In this document: positions 7,979-16,474 of the stretch, piece by piece
Layout of the letters: every line of letters starts with the position of its first letter
Numbering within the stretch: the first letter of the stretch is position 1
Assembly: GCF_000993785.3 (NCBI RefSeq)
Contig: NZ_CP009922.3
Location: forward strand, 5,766,001 to 5,830,000
DNA from: Streptomyces xiamenensis
Lineage (GTDB): Bacteria; Actinomycetota; Actinomycetes; Streptomycetales; Streptomycetaceae
DNA: 64,000 bases
Direction of reading: 5' to 3'
The notes under the pieces: generated by a model
The model's input: the letters and a program-made list of their open reading frames with translations, nothing else
Database searches by the model: none
What the model was told of the DNA's origin: nothing
Translations under genes and position numbers: made by a program

Positions 7979-10255
7979 ATGTCTGACGCGGAGAACGCCC
8001 TGTTCGCGGCGGTTGACGCGCTGGTGGAACAGGCCGCCGCGCACGGCGAACTGCCCCCACCGGCGGAACGCCGGCGCCTGCGGGAGGCCGCCGGGCTCAC
8101 CCGGCAGCAGGTCGCCGGGGCGCTGGACGTCAGTTGGCAGGCGGTGGCCGCCTGGGAGTCCGGCCGAGCGGTGCCCCGCCCGCCGAAACGCGCCGCGTAC
8201 GCCCGCCTGCTGGAGCGGCTCGCCGAACGCCATCCGCAGCCGGCCGCACAAGGCGGAGCGAGTCGTCCGGCGGAGGGCGCGGCGGGGGACGGGAAGCGGA
8301 CCGACGGTGCGCCGGGTGCGCGGGAGGAAGAACCACCGACGGCGGGCGCGGCCACGGAACGGGCGCGGGGGGTCCTCGCGGACGCGCCGGATGTGCCGGA
8401 CGCATACGGAGCGGATGCCTCCCCGGTGCCCCGCACGGAACGGGAAGGCGCCGCCGCCCCTCCGTCCGGCGCACCGGCTCCCGGCCGCCGACCCGCCGCC
8501 GGAGGAAGCGACCGCCCGGGGAAGCCGGCCGCCGACCGTACGGGTACGGCCGTCGGCGCGGTGGCCGTACCGGGTCCGGCACAGCCCGGCGACGACGCCC
8601 AAGCCCTCCCCGGCGCCGGACCCGCCCGTCCGGCCGGCGCGCCGTACCCGGCGGGGCCGCTCGTCGTCCTGGACGGTGCCGCACTCGCCCACACCGCCGA
8701 CGGCGGCACCCTGCACTGCCCGGCCGCCACCGTCACGGAACTGGTGGAGTGGGCGCTCGGCGCCGGCATCGGGCAGGAGCGGCTGCACCGCCACGGGCGC
8801 GACGCCGATCCGCTGGTCGTGCTCACCGAAGCCGCCGCAGAACGGCTCGGGCTGCCCGCGCGGCTGACGGACCGCCGCAACCTCCGGCTGCCCGAGGACC
8901 ACCCTGCGGTCCGCGACCTGCTCGCGGCCGGCTGGCGGCTGACCCGCCGCGGGTTCGGGCCCTGGGCCCGCGTCCACCAGCCCGTCGAGGCGCACGGCAC
9001 ACGCCGCTGCGTCCAGCTGGCCGTGCTGCCCTGGGACGCCCTCGATCCCCGCGCCTGGTCGGACCTCACCGCTTTGGCCACGCCCGGTGAACTCGCCCGC
9101 GCCCTGGGCACGTACGCCACCCGTGTCCTCACTCCGCGGGGCTCCACCGCCGTCAACGGGCTGGAGCTGATGACGGCGCTGCGTCCGCCCACCCGGCCGG
9201 TACGGGACGCGACCGGCGGCTGGACCTCGGGCCCCGTCGCCGGGTCGCTGGCCGTCGCGGTGGACCCGGCCCCGCCGGAGGCCCCCGACGAGCATCCCGT
9301 CGCGGCCGGCCGCGATTCGCACGACGTCCTCGACGAGGAGGCGTACGAGTGGGTGCGCGACCCGGACCTGCTCAGCGACGCCGAGTGCGCCCTGCCCCAT
9401 GCCGTCGGCCTGGACGTGAACATGGCGTTCGCCGCCGCCGCCAACCGGCTGCGGGTCGGCCTCGGCGCCCCCCTGCACACCGACGGCCCGCGCTTCGACC
9501 CCAAGCTGCCCGGCGCCTGGTACGCCGACCTGTCCGGCATCGCGACGGACCCCCGGCTGCCGTCCCCGTTCACCCCCACCGGACAGCGCCCCACCGGGCC
9601 GGCCTGGTACGCGACGCCGACCCTGGCCTACGCCGCCGAACTCGGCCACCCAGTACGGCCGCTGGAGGCCTGGCTGCGGCCGGAGGCCGGACCGTACCTC
9701 GACCCCTGGTACACCCGGCTGCGGGACGCCTACCTGGCGACGATGGCGGACCTGGGGGTGACCAAGGACCTCACCGACGCGGACTTCCTGGCCGCCATGG
9801 AACGGCACCGCGGCGCCGACCCGGCGACCGCGGGGGTGCTCTCCGCGATCAAGGCGACGGTGAAGGGCGGCATCGGCAAGCTGCGCGAACGCCCGCAGGG
9901 CGCGGGCCACCGCCCCGGCGGCCGGTGGCCCGCCCTGGAACGGCCCACCTGGCGCCCCGACATCAGAGCCGCCGTCATCGCGCAGGCCCGCACCAACATG
10001 CACCGCAAGATGGCGCGGATGGCCGCCCACGGCCACTTCCCGCTGGCCGTGCTGTCCGACTGCGTCGTCTACCCCGCCCCCGGCCCCTCCCCGCTGGACC
10101 TGCTGCCCCGCACCGGGGACGGCGCCCCGGCGCCGGGGGTCTTCCGGCTCGGCGTCTCACCCGGCATGGTCAAGCTCGAAGGAGCCAGGGAACTGTGGTG
10201 GGCCGCCGAACTCATGGAGCAGGGACACAACCCCGCCCGGCACATCAAGGAGTAG
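7979..10255 (+). CDS. tap: Telomere-associated protein Tap
   Basis: Tap binds the folded 3' overhangs at the ends of linear Streptomyces replicons and recruits the terminal protein Tpg for end patching. The 758-residue protein opens with an XRE-type HTH (residues about 33-75: LREAAGLTRQQVAGALDVSW, then AAWESGR-VPRPPKRAAYARLL). A Pro/Ala/Gly-rich linker follows (about 85-215), then a long conserved body with VLDGAALAHT, RRGFGPWARVHQP, TPRGSTAVNGLELMTALRPP, CALPHAVGLDVNMAFAAAAN, IKATVKGGIGKLRERPQG and NMHRKMARMA. I recognise this body and length as Tap. The tpg gene follows after 6 bp, the arrangement known for Streptomyces tap-tpg. No telomere-like array of palindromes is seen nearby. Confidence 0.87.
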   Translation: MSDAENALFAAVDALVEQAAAHGELPPPAERRRLREAAGLTRQQVAGALDVSWQAVAAWESGRAVPRPPKRAAYARLLERLAERHPQPAAQGGASRPAEGAAGDGKRTDGAPGAREEEPPTAGAATERARGVLADAPDVPDAYGADASPVPRTEREGAAAPPSGAPAPGRRPAAGGSDRPGKPAADRTGTAVGAVAVPGPAQPGDDAQALPGAGPARPAGAPYPAGPLVVLDGAALAHTADGGTLHCPAATVTELVEWALGAGIGQERLHRHGRDADPLVVLTEAAAERLGLPARLTDRRNLRLPEDHPAVRDLLAAGWRLTRRGFGPWARVHQPVEAHGTRRCVQLAVLPWDALDPRAWSDLTALATPGELARALGTYATRVLTPRGSTAVNGLELMTALRPPTRPVRDATGGWTSGPVAGSLAVAVDPAPPEAPDEHPVAAGRDSHDVLDEEAYEWVRDPDLLSDAECALPHAVGLDVNMAFAAAANRLRVGLGAPLHTDGPRFDPKLPGAWYADLSGIATDPRLPSPFTPTGQRPTGPAWYATPTLAYAAELGHPVRPLEAWLRPEAGPYLDPWYTRLRDAYLATMADLGVTKDLTDADFLAAMERHRGADPATAGVLSAIKATVKGGIGKLRERPQGAGHRPGGRWPALERPTWRPDIRAAVIAQARTNMHRKMARMAAHGHFPLAVLSDCVVYPAPGPSPLDLLPRTGDGAPAPGVFRLGVSPGMVKLEGARELWWAAELMEQGHNPARHIKE

Positions 10256-10261
10256 CACCTC

Positions 10262-10822
10262 GTGGGAGAGATCGGCGACGGCATCGAGACCGCGCTCCAG
10301 GCCACGGCCACCCGCCCGCCGCCGGTGACTCCCGGCGCCCGGTTCCGGCTGCTGCTGCGCGCCGAGAAGGGCTCCACCAAGGCGGTGGCCGCCCGGCTCG
10401 GTATCTCCCCGCGCACCGTGCAGCGCCATCTCGCCGGGCAGATCAGACGCCCCACGCCACGGCTGGCCGCCGCGCTGGAACGTGAGGTGCGCCGTGCCTG
10501 GCAGCCCCGCGTCCGGGCCCGCGCCATCCGCGCCGCCTCCGCCGCCGGGGTGGTGGTGGAAACGCGCGCCCGGTTCGGCTTCACGGCCGCGCCCGGCTCC
10601 ACCGACGACCCGCGGCTGCGCCGGCTCACCGAGCAGTTGCCGCCCGACGCTTCGGCCCGGCTGCTGGCGGCCCATCAGGCCGGCGGCTCGGAGGAGGACC
10701 TGCGCCGCATCCTGGGTGAGGCGCTCGGCCACGTCTACTTCCGCGACCACGGCCGCCGCGCCCAGGGCCTGGACGTCGAGATCAACGATGTCGACTACCT
10801 GGAGCTGAACCTCGGCGGCTGA
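10262..10822 (+). CDS. tpg: Terminal protein Tpg
   Basis: Tpg is covalently attached to the 5' ends of linear Streptomyces chromosomes and plasmids and primes end-patching synthesis. The 186-residue product has the family size. It has an HTH at about 37-60 (STKAVAARLGISPRTVQRHL), the basic stretch REVRRAWQPRVRARA, the motif VVVETRARFGFTAAPGSTDD and the acidic, hydrophobic C-terminus VYFRDHGRRAQGLDVEINDV. Thr114 falls in GSTDD; from memory, Thr114 is the nucleotide-linked residue of the S. lividans protein, so the priming residue appears kept. The GTG start is preceded by the tap stop and AAGGAG. It is cotranscribed with tap. Confidence 0.9.
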   Translation: MGEIGDGIETALQATATRPPPVTPGARFRLLLRAEKGSTKAVAARLGISPRTVQRHLAGQIRRPTPRLAAALEREVRRAWQPRVRARAIRAASAAGVVVETRARFGFTAAPGSTDDPRLRRLTEQLPPDASARLLAAHQAGGSEEDLRRILGEALGHVYFRDHGRRAQGLDVEINDVDYLELNLGG

Positions 10823-10999
10823 CCGGCACCGGCGTCCTCGGTTTCGGCAGGGTCCTGGCCATGGGTGTCGAACCGCCGCGCCCGGGGCGGCCGGGGCCAT
10901 CCGGCGGCCACGGGAGGGATACCGTCCCACGCCGCCGCCGCGCGGCGGCGCTCGCGCGCTTCGCCCGCACCGGCCGTTCCCCGGTGGAATGAGCGGCGC

Positions 11000-11737
11000 T
11001 CAGCCGCCGGCGGCCGGGCCGAACTCCGCCAGGGCCGCGGCCACGATGGCCTCCAGATGGTCGGAGTGGGCGCCGCGCCAGTAGACCCGGGCACAGCGCT
11101 TACAGCGGGCGAACACGTCGTACGTGCGCCGGGTCCCGCCGTCCAGGCCGGGGGCGACCTCGTCCTTGCCCACGGTCTCCAGCTCGCCGTTGCACGCGGT
11201 GCACCGCGTCCACGGGGCGAGACGGGGCGCGAAACGGCCCAGTACGTCGCGCAGTTGCTCATCGGGCCGGTCGCTGTAGACGAAGCCGCCCGCCCAGATC
11301 TCCCGGCGGCGCAGCAGCCCCCGGTCGCGGGAGAGCAGCACCCGGCGCTCGGTGGCGGAACGGGTGGCCAGGGCCGGGTCGCCGATGTCCTCGCTCTCGT
11401 AGGCGGCGTCCACCCCCAGCAGCCGCAGCCGGCGGGCCAGGGTGCCCAGGTGGACGTCGAGCAGGAAGCGCAGTGGCGCGCCCGGCACCCGCTGGGGCCG
11501 GGTCACCGCGGCGACCTCGATGGTCTCGCCGCCCCGCGGGACGTAGGAGAATTCCACCGGCCTGCCGTCGGCGGTCAGAGTGCCGACCTCGGTGAGCGGG
11601 GTGCCGCAGGACTCCACGACATGGCCGAGCGTGGACACCTGGTCGACGGCGGCCCGTACGCCTTCCGCGCGCCGGCGCGCGGACAACAGCGGGTGGAGTG
11701 CGGGGGCGAAGTGGAGCCGGATCTCTGGGGGAGGCAC
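11000..11737 (-). CDS. Mut7-C RNase-domain protein with N-terminal ubiquitin-like domain
   Basis: This 245-residue protein has an N-terminal ubiquitin/MoaD-like region (residues 1-85: PPPEIRLHFAPALHPLL, then HVVESCGTPLTEVG). A Mut7-C PIN-like domain follows (FLLDVHLGTLARRLRLLGVDAAYES, then ERRVLLSRDRGLLRR) and ends in a zinc ribbon with CTACNGEL and CKRCARVYWRG. The family is a predicted RNase group related to the C-terminus of nematode MUT-7. The bacterial substrate is not known. The GTG at 11737 begins the conserved region; the frame further upstream overlaps the divergent TetR promoter. The gene is convergent with tpg, with 177 bp between them. Confidence 0.85.
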   Translation of the reverse strand: MPPPEIRLHFAPALHPLLSARRRAEGVRAAVDQVSTLGHVVESCGTPLTEVGTLTADGRPVEFSYVPRGGETIEVAAVTRPQRVPGAPLRFLLDVHLGTLARRLRLLGVDAAYESEDIGDPALATRSATERRVLLSRDRGLLRRREIWAGGFVYSDRPDEQLRDVLGRFAPRLAPWTRCTACNGELETVGKDEVAPGLDGGTRRTYDVFARCKRCARVYWRGAHSDHLEAIVAAALAEFGPAAGG

Positions 11738-11783
11738 CGGGCCAGCATCCCATTGGCCGGGTGGCCGGCACCGGAAATTAATT

Positions 11784-11815
11784 TTGCAGGCTCTGCACTT
11801 TTGCATACCCTGCAA
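11784..11815 (+). promoter_or_regulatory. Promoter and inverted-repeat operator of the TetR-MFS pair
   Basis: A -35 box TTGCAG (11784-11789), a 16-nt spacer and -10 TACCCT (11806-11811) precede the GTG at 11819 by 7 nt. The repeat TTGCAGG (11784-11790) / CCTGCAA (11809-11815) spans the whole promoter, as expected for a TetR autorepression site. Confidence 0.68.
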
Positions 11816-11818
11816 GGT

Positions 11819-12472
11819 GTGACCGGTGAACAGAGGCCCGAGGGGCTGCGCGACCGCAAGAAGCGGGCCACTCATCGTGCGCTCACCGAGGCAGCCGTAC
11901 GGCTCGCGGCCGAGCACGGCGCCGAGAACGTCACCGTCGAGGCGATCAGCGAAGCCGCCGGTGTCTCGCCGCGTACCTTCTTCAACTACTTCGACAACCG
12001 CGACGAGGCCTTCGTCATGATCGACGCGGACGTCGCCGACCGGGTGCGGCGGGCGGTGCTCGACGCACCACCCGAGCGCCCCCCGCTGTGGGCCGTCGCG
12101 GACGCCTACGCGGCCGAACTGCCCGACCCCGGAACCGGCCACGAACTGTGGGAACTGCGCGTCCAGGTGCTGCGCCGCTCCCCGCATCTGCTGGTCCGCA
12201 CCCTGGGCGCGCACCAGGCCGACGAGAAGAGGCTCGCGGGCACCATCGCCGCACGCGTGGCCGCCGCCGGATGCGCCGACCCCGGTGTCTACCCCCGGCT
12301 GCTGGCCGCCGTCGCCAACACCGCGGCCCGCGTCGCCATGGAGCACTGGAGCTCCGGCGACCGGGAGCGGCCCGTCCCGGAGATCTTCCGTGAGGTCTTC
12401 GGCCACCTCGCCGCCGGACTGCCCGCCCCCGGGCCCGCCGCGGCCCTGACCACCACCTCGGCCGGGTCCTGA
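11819..12472 (+). CDS. TetR-family transcriptional regulator
   Basis: This 217-residue repressor has the TetR HTH at residues about 12-60 (RATHRALTEAAVRLAAEHG, VEAISEAAGVSPRTFFNYFDNRDE) followed by an all-helical ligand domain. The next gene, 45 bp downstream on the same strand, encodes a 14-helix drug exporter, so it very likely represses its own operon and responds to an exported compound. The GTG at 11819 appears to be a leaderless start, with no ribosome site and the -10 box only 7 nt away. The frame is open further upstream (to 10865), but that part is a shadow of the Mut7-C gene. Confidence 0.92.
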   Translation: MTGEQRPEGLRDRKKRATHRALTEAAVRLAAEHGAENVTVEAISEAAGVSPRTFFNYFDNRDEAFVMIDADVADRVRRAVLDAPPERPPLWAVADAYAAELPDPGTGHELWELRVQVLRRSPHLLVRTLGAHQADEKRLAGTIAARVAAAGCADPGVYPRLLAAVANTAARVAMEHWSSGDRERPVPEIFREVFGHLAAGLPAPGPAAALTTTSAGS

Positions 12473-12517
12473 GGACCCGGCCGCCACTTACACCCTCCGC
12501 ACATCGAGAAGGACATC

Positions 12518-14098
12518 GTGACCCTCACGACCGAGGCGCCCGAGGAAACCCCGGGCGCCATGACCAACCGCCAGATACTCCAGGCGATGTCCGGCCTGAT
12601 GGCCGGCATGTTCGTCGCCATCCTGGCCGGCACGGTGGTGGCCAACGCCCTGCCCCGCATCATTACCGACCTCAATGCGAGCCAGTCCTCCTACACCTGG
12701 GTCATCACCTCCGAACTGCTGGCGATGACCGCCACCGTCCCGCTGTGGGGCAAGCTGTCCGACCTCTACAACAAGAAGCTGCTGCTCCAGCTGTCCCTGG
12801 GCCTGTTCCTGGTCGGCTCGCTGCTGGCCGGCTTCTCCCAGGGCGTGGGCCTGCTGATCTTCAGCCGGGTGGTGCAGGGCATCGGCGCCGGCGGGCTCAC
12901 CGCCCTCGTCCAGATCGTGATGGCCGCCGTGATCCCGCCCCGCCGGCTGGGCAAGTACGCCGGGATCTTCGGCGCGGTCTTCGCCGTCGGCACCGTCGCC
13001 GGACCGCTCATCGGCGGCGTCCTGGTCGACACCCCCTGGCTGGGATGGCGCTGGTGCTTCTTCATCGGCGTGCCGTTCGCCCTGGCCGCGATCGTCATCC
13101 TGCAGCGCACCCTGACCCTGCCCACCGTGCGCCGTGAGGTCAAGATCGACTACCTGGGCGCCGGGCTGATCGTCGCCGGGGTGTGCGCCCTGCTGATCTG
13201 GACCACCATGGCCGGCAACCAGTTCGACTGGGCCTCGTGGCAGACCGCCGTCCTCACCGGTGGTGGCGTGATCCTGCTGGGCTTCGCCGTTCTCGTGGAG
13301 TCCCGGGTGGCCGAACCGGTCATCCCGCTGACGATCTTCCGCAACCGCACCGTCACCCTGACCACCGTCGCCAGCCTCCTCGTCGGTCTGGCCATGTTCG
13401 GCGGCACCGTCTTCCTCTCCCAGTACTTCCAGATCGCCCTGGGCAAGTCCCCGACCGTCGCCGGCCTGATGAGCCTGCCGATGATCGGTGGTCTGCTGGT
13501 GTCCTCCACAGTCGCCGGACAGCTCATCAGCGCCACCGGACGCTGGAAGATCTATCTGGTGGCCGGCGGCATCACCATGACCGCCGGGCTCGGGCTGCTG
13601 TCCACCATCGGTGCCGACACCGGGTTCGGAGTGCTCAGCATCTACATGGCCCTGCTGGGCGTCGGCGTCGGCCTGCTCATGCAGAACCTGGTGCTGGCCG
13701 CCCAGAACGACGTGCCCGCCGCCGAACTGGGCAGCGCCACCTCCGTACTGTCCTTCTTCCGCAGCATGGGCGGCACCATCGGCACCTCCGTGCTCGGCGC
13801 GGTGCTCGCCAACCGGGTCGCCGGCCAGCTCGGCGGCTTCGACGCGGGCGGCGACAGCCACTCGGTGCCCGACATCTCCGAGCTGTCGGACGAGGCCCGC
13901 GAGGTCGTCCAGAACGCCTACGGCAACGCCACCGGCGATCTCTTCCTGATCGCCACCCCGTTCGCCGTCCTCGCCCTGATCACCGTCCTGTTCATCAAGG
14001 AGAAGACGCTGAAGACCACCAACGCCACCCAGCGGCTGGCCGAGGAGGCCCGGCAGGAGGAGGCCGCCGCCAAGGAGACGGCCCCGACCACCGGCTGA
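12518..14098 (+). CDS. DHA2-family MFS multidrug exporter (14 TM)
   Basis: This 526-residue integral membrane protein has the EmrB/QacA-type proton-antiporter layout with about 14 hydrophobic segments. Motif A appears as GKLSDLYNKKLL near residue 77. Motif C-like glycine/proline patterning (GAVFAVGTVAGPLIGG) lies near 155-170, preceded by VVQGIGAGGLTALVQ. The N-terminal 20 and C-terminal 40 residues are hydrophilic and charged. The GTG start has a GAGAAGGA ribosome site. It is cotranscribed with the TetR gene and probably exports the ligand that TetR senses. A strong hairpin follows. Confidence 0.92.
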   Translation: MTLTTEAPEETPGAMTNRQILQAMSGLMAGMFVAILAGTVVANALPRIITDLNASQSSYTWVITSELLAMTATVPLWGKLSDLYNKKLLLQLSLGLFLVGSLLAGFSQGVGLLIFSRVVQGIGAGGLTALVQIVMAAVIPPRRLGKYAGIFGAVFAVGTVAGPLIGGVLVDTPWLGWRWCFFIGVPFALAAIVILQRTLTLPTVRREVKIDYLGAGLIVAGVCALLIWTTMAGNQFDWASWQTAVLTGGGVILLGFAVLVESRVAEPVIPLTIFRNRTVTLTTVASLLVGLAMFGGTVFLSQYFQIALGKSPTVAGLMSLPMIGGLLVSSTVAGQLISATGRWKIYLVAGGITMTAGLGLLSTIGADTGFGVLSIYMALLGVGVGLLMQNLVLAAQNDVPAAELGSATSVLSFFRSMGGTIGTSVLGAVLANRVAGQLGGFDAGGDSHSVPDISELSDEAREVVQNAYGNATGDLFLIATPFAVLALITVLFIKEKTLKTTNATQRLAEEARQEEAAAKETAPTTG

Positions 14099-14104
14099 CC
14101 CCGG

Positions 14105-14143
14105 ACGCCGCGCCCGACCCGCGGAGCCGGGCGGGCGCGGCGT
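14105..14143. terminator. Hairpin terminator after the MFS exporter
   Basis: ACGCCGCGCCCG (14105-14116) and CGGGCGCGGCGT (14132-14143) form a perfect 12-bp stem just after the MFS stop. Confidence 0.65.
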
Positions 14144-14243
14144 ACCGGCGCCGGGTTCCGTTACCCCACCGGGTCTGTGACGGGCCATCGGTTCTGTGCA
14201 TGATGGGACCCACGGTCCCTCTAGCGATGGCGAGTTGACCCCG

Positions 14244-15065
14244 ATGGGTGAGTACGGCAAGGACGTGCGGGAGACGGCGGCGGCACCGGAGATCGACACC
14301 TCGGTCCCGCACTCGGCCCGGATATGGAACTACTGGCTCGGCGGCAAGGACAACTACGAGGTCGACCGGACGGCGGGCGACCAGTACGCCGCGACCTTCC
14401 CCGGGATCTTCGACATCGCCCGGGTCAGCCGCTACTTCCTGCACCGCACCGTGCGCCACCTGGCGGGCGAGGCGGGCATCCGGCAGTTCCTCGACGTGGG
14501 CACCGGCCTGCCCACCGAGGACAACACCCACGAGATCGCCCAGCGCGTCGCCCCCGACGCGCGGATCGTGTACGTCGACAACGACCCGCTGGTGCTGGTG
14601 CACGCCCAGGCGCTGCTCACCTCGACCCCCGAGGGCCGCACCGATTACATCGACGCCGATCTCCACGACCCGGCCCGCATCATCCGGCTGGCCTCCCGCA
14701 CCCTGGACCTCTCCCGGCCCGTCGCGCTGATCCTCTCCGACGTCATGGGGCATGTCCCCGACGACCGGCGGGCACAGGACGTGGTGCGGCAGCTGGTGGG
14801 CGAGCTGCCGCCGGGCAGCTATCTGATGCTGTCGCACGGCGCCACCACCTCCCAGGAGGTCATGGAGGCGCAGGACGACTACAACGACAGCGGCGCCGCC
14901 CCGTACCGGTTGCGCACCCTGGAACAGATCTCCCGGTTCTTCGACGGCATGGACCTGGTGGAGCCCGGCGTGGTGCCCATGCCCCAGTGGCGGCCCGATC
15001 TCGGTGAACTGAGCCCGCACCCCGAGGGTGCCGGGATCGGGGGGCTCGCCCGCGTCCGCGGCTGA
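14244..15065 (+). CDS. SAM-dependent methyltransferase, DUF574 type (copy 1)
   Basis: This 273-residue protein opens with PEIDTSVPHSARIWNYWLGGKDNYEVD, the family's N-terminal signature, then shows the SAM-binding QFLDVGTGLPTEDNTHEIAQ and the acidic IVYVDNDPLVL. The ATG at 14244 is preferred over the in-frame ATG at 14196 because it gives the same length as the paralogue at 57100-57921. The upstream segment is replaced by GGGACC-CAC-GGTCCC (14205-14219), a likely operator. These proteins are abundant in Streptomyces. The methyl acceptor is unknown. The gene stands alone between the efflux pair and a convergent MFS gene. Confidence 0.88.
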   Translation: MGEYGKDVRETAAAPEIDTSVPHSARIWNYWLGGKDNYEVDRTAGDQYAATFPGIFDIARVSRYFLHRTVRHLAGEAGIRQFLDVGTGLPTEDNTHEIAQRVAPDARIVYVDNDPLVLVHAQALLTSTPEGRTDYIDADLHDPARIIRLASRTLDLSRPVALILSDVMGHVPDDRRAQDVVRQLVGELPPGSYLMLSHGATTSQEVMEAQDDYNDSGAAPYRLRTLEQISRFFDGMDLVEPGVVPMPQWRPDLGELSPHPEGAGIGGLARVRG

Positions 15066-15145
15066 CCCGCGGCGGCGGGGCCCAGGCCACCCGACCGGCG
15101 GTTGTCGTGGATCGTCCTGATGGCCCCGCCGGCCGGCCCACCGCC

Positions 15146-16474
15146 TCAGCCCGCGCCGACCTTCTCCCGCGCGCGCACCGCGGGCGCCCCGCGCCGGGCC
15201 GGGGCCGGATGCCGTTCCTGCTCCCGGCGCATCGCCCGGCCGTGCAGCCGCAGCAGCTGCGTCACGCCGACCGCGATGAAGAGCAGTACCACCGAGAGCG
15301 CGATGCGGTAGTCGTCGCCGGTGGCGTCCAGCAGCAGCCCGACGCTCAGCAGCGCCAGCGAGGAGGCGGTGAAGCCGCCGATGTTGACGATGCCCGAGGC
15401 GGTGCCGTGCCGCTGCGCCGGGTTGGCCAGCCGCGCGTAGTCGAAGCCGACGGTGGAGGCCGGCACACAGCCGCCGAGCACCACACACAGCAGCACCAGC
15501 AGCCAGGCCGGGGCGCCCTCGCCCGGCCACCAGATCGTCGCCGTCCACGTCACGGTGACGAGCGCTGTCACGCTCAGGACCACCGGCAGCCGGGCGTTGC
15601 GCCAGCGGCTCAGCAGCCAGCCGAACGGCAGCCCGAGCAGCAGGCTGGTCAGCACCACCAGGGTGAGCAGTTCGCCGGCCGTCACCCGGCCGTAGCCGTG
15701 CTCCTCGACCAGGAACGGCAGCCCCCACAGCAGCAGGAACACCATCGCAGGGCACTGCGTGGTGAAGTGCGTCCACATGCCCAGCCGGGTGCCCGGCTCG
15801 CGCCAGGCGGCCCCGATCTGGCGGCGGATCGCGCCCCGGCCGGTCGCCGGAGCCGGCTCCGGCGCCTGCCCCCGCGGCTGGTCCCGCAGGAACAGCACCA
15901 GCGGGATCAGCACCAGCAGGCCGCCCAGCGCGCTGCCGGCGAAGGCGGTGACCCAGCCCGAGTCGTTGAGCACGCGGGAGAGCAGCAGGGTGGAGGTGAG
16001 GTTGCCGGTCATCCCGGCGAGGCCGGTGAGCTGGGCCATCATCGGCGCGCGGCGGGCCGGGAACCAGCGGTTGCCCAGCCGCAGCACGGCCAGGAAGGTC
16101 ATCGCGTCGCCGCAGCCCAGTACGGCGCGGGCGGTGAGCGCGGTGCCGTAGGAGGGGGCGTAGGCGAAGCCGAGCTGGGCGGTGACGAGCAGGGTCAGGC
16201 CCAGGATCAGCACGCGCCGGCTGCCGAGCCGGTCCACCATGACGCCGACGGGTATCTGCATCGCCGCGTAGACGAGCAGCTGGAGGATGGGGAAGGCGGA
16301 CAGCGCGGAGGCGCCGACCGCGAAGCGGTCCGCGGCGTCGAGCCCCGCCACCCCGAGGGAGGTGCGGAAGACCACGGCGACGAAGTACACGGCGACCGCG
16401 ATCAGCCACACGGTGACGGCACGCCGGCCGCCGGCCGGATCGGCGGGCGCGCCGGGATCGGCGGGGGAACTCAC
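15146..16474 (-). CDS. MFS transporter
   Basis: This 442-residue protein has about 12 transmembrane segments in two halves joined by a charged loop near residues 200-225 (RGQAPEPAPATGRGAIRR). Motif A is seen as DRLGSRRVLI near residue 80 and LLSRWRNARLP in the second half. The pattern resembles nitrate/hexuronate-type MFS importers, but the substrate is not readable. The GTG start overlaps the GntR stop in GTGA, so the two are translationally coupled and the regulator probably controls this transporter in response to its cargo. The last 25 residues are basic and cytoplasmic. Confidence 0.88.
   Translation of the reverse strand: MSSPADPGAPADPAGGRRAVTVWLIAVAVYFVAVVFRTSLGVAGLDAADRFAVGASALSAFPILQLLVYAAMQIPVGVMVDRLGSRRVLILGLTLLVTAQLGFAYAPSYGTALTARAVLGCGDAMTFLAVLRLGNRWFPARRAPMMAQLTGLAGMTGNLTSTLLLSRVLNDSGWVTAFAGSALGGLLVLIPLVLFLRDQPRGQAPEPAPATGRGAIRRQIGAAWREPGTRLGMWTHFTTQCPAMVFLLLWGLPFLVEEHGYGRVTAGELLTLVVLTSLLLGLPFGWLLSRWRNARLPVVLSVTALVTVTWTATIWWPGEGAPAWLLVLLCVVLGGCVPASTVGFDYARLANPAQRHGTASGIVNIGGFTASSLALLSVGLLLDATGDDYRIALSVVLLFIAVGVTQLLRLHGRAMRREQERHPAPARRGAPAVRAREKVGAG

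Noticed and set aside
7204..9594. Long minus-strand frame of 796 codons
   Set aside because: Only its last part (7848 down to about 7308) is a real CNNM N-terminus. The rest is a shadow of tap, typical of high-GC DNA.
10823..10999. Telomere-like palindromes next to tpg
   Set aside because: The 177-bp gap has some GC-rich repeats but no ordered set of palindromes with small loops as in Streptomyces chromosome ends.
10865..11818. N-terminal extension of the TetR frame (about 318 residues)
   Set aside because: It is antisense to the Mut7-C gene, Pro/Arg/Gly-rich with no family match, and crosses the TetR promoter.
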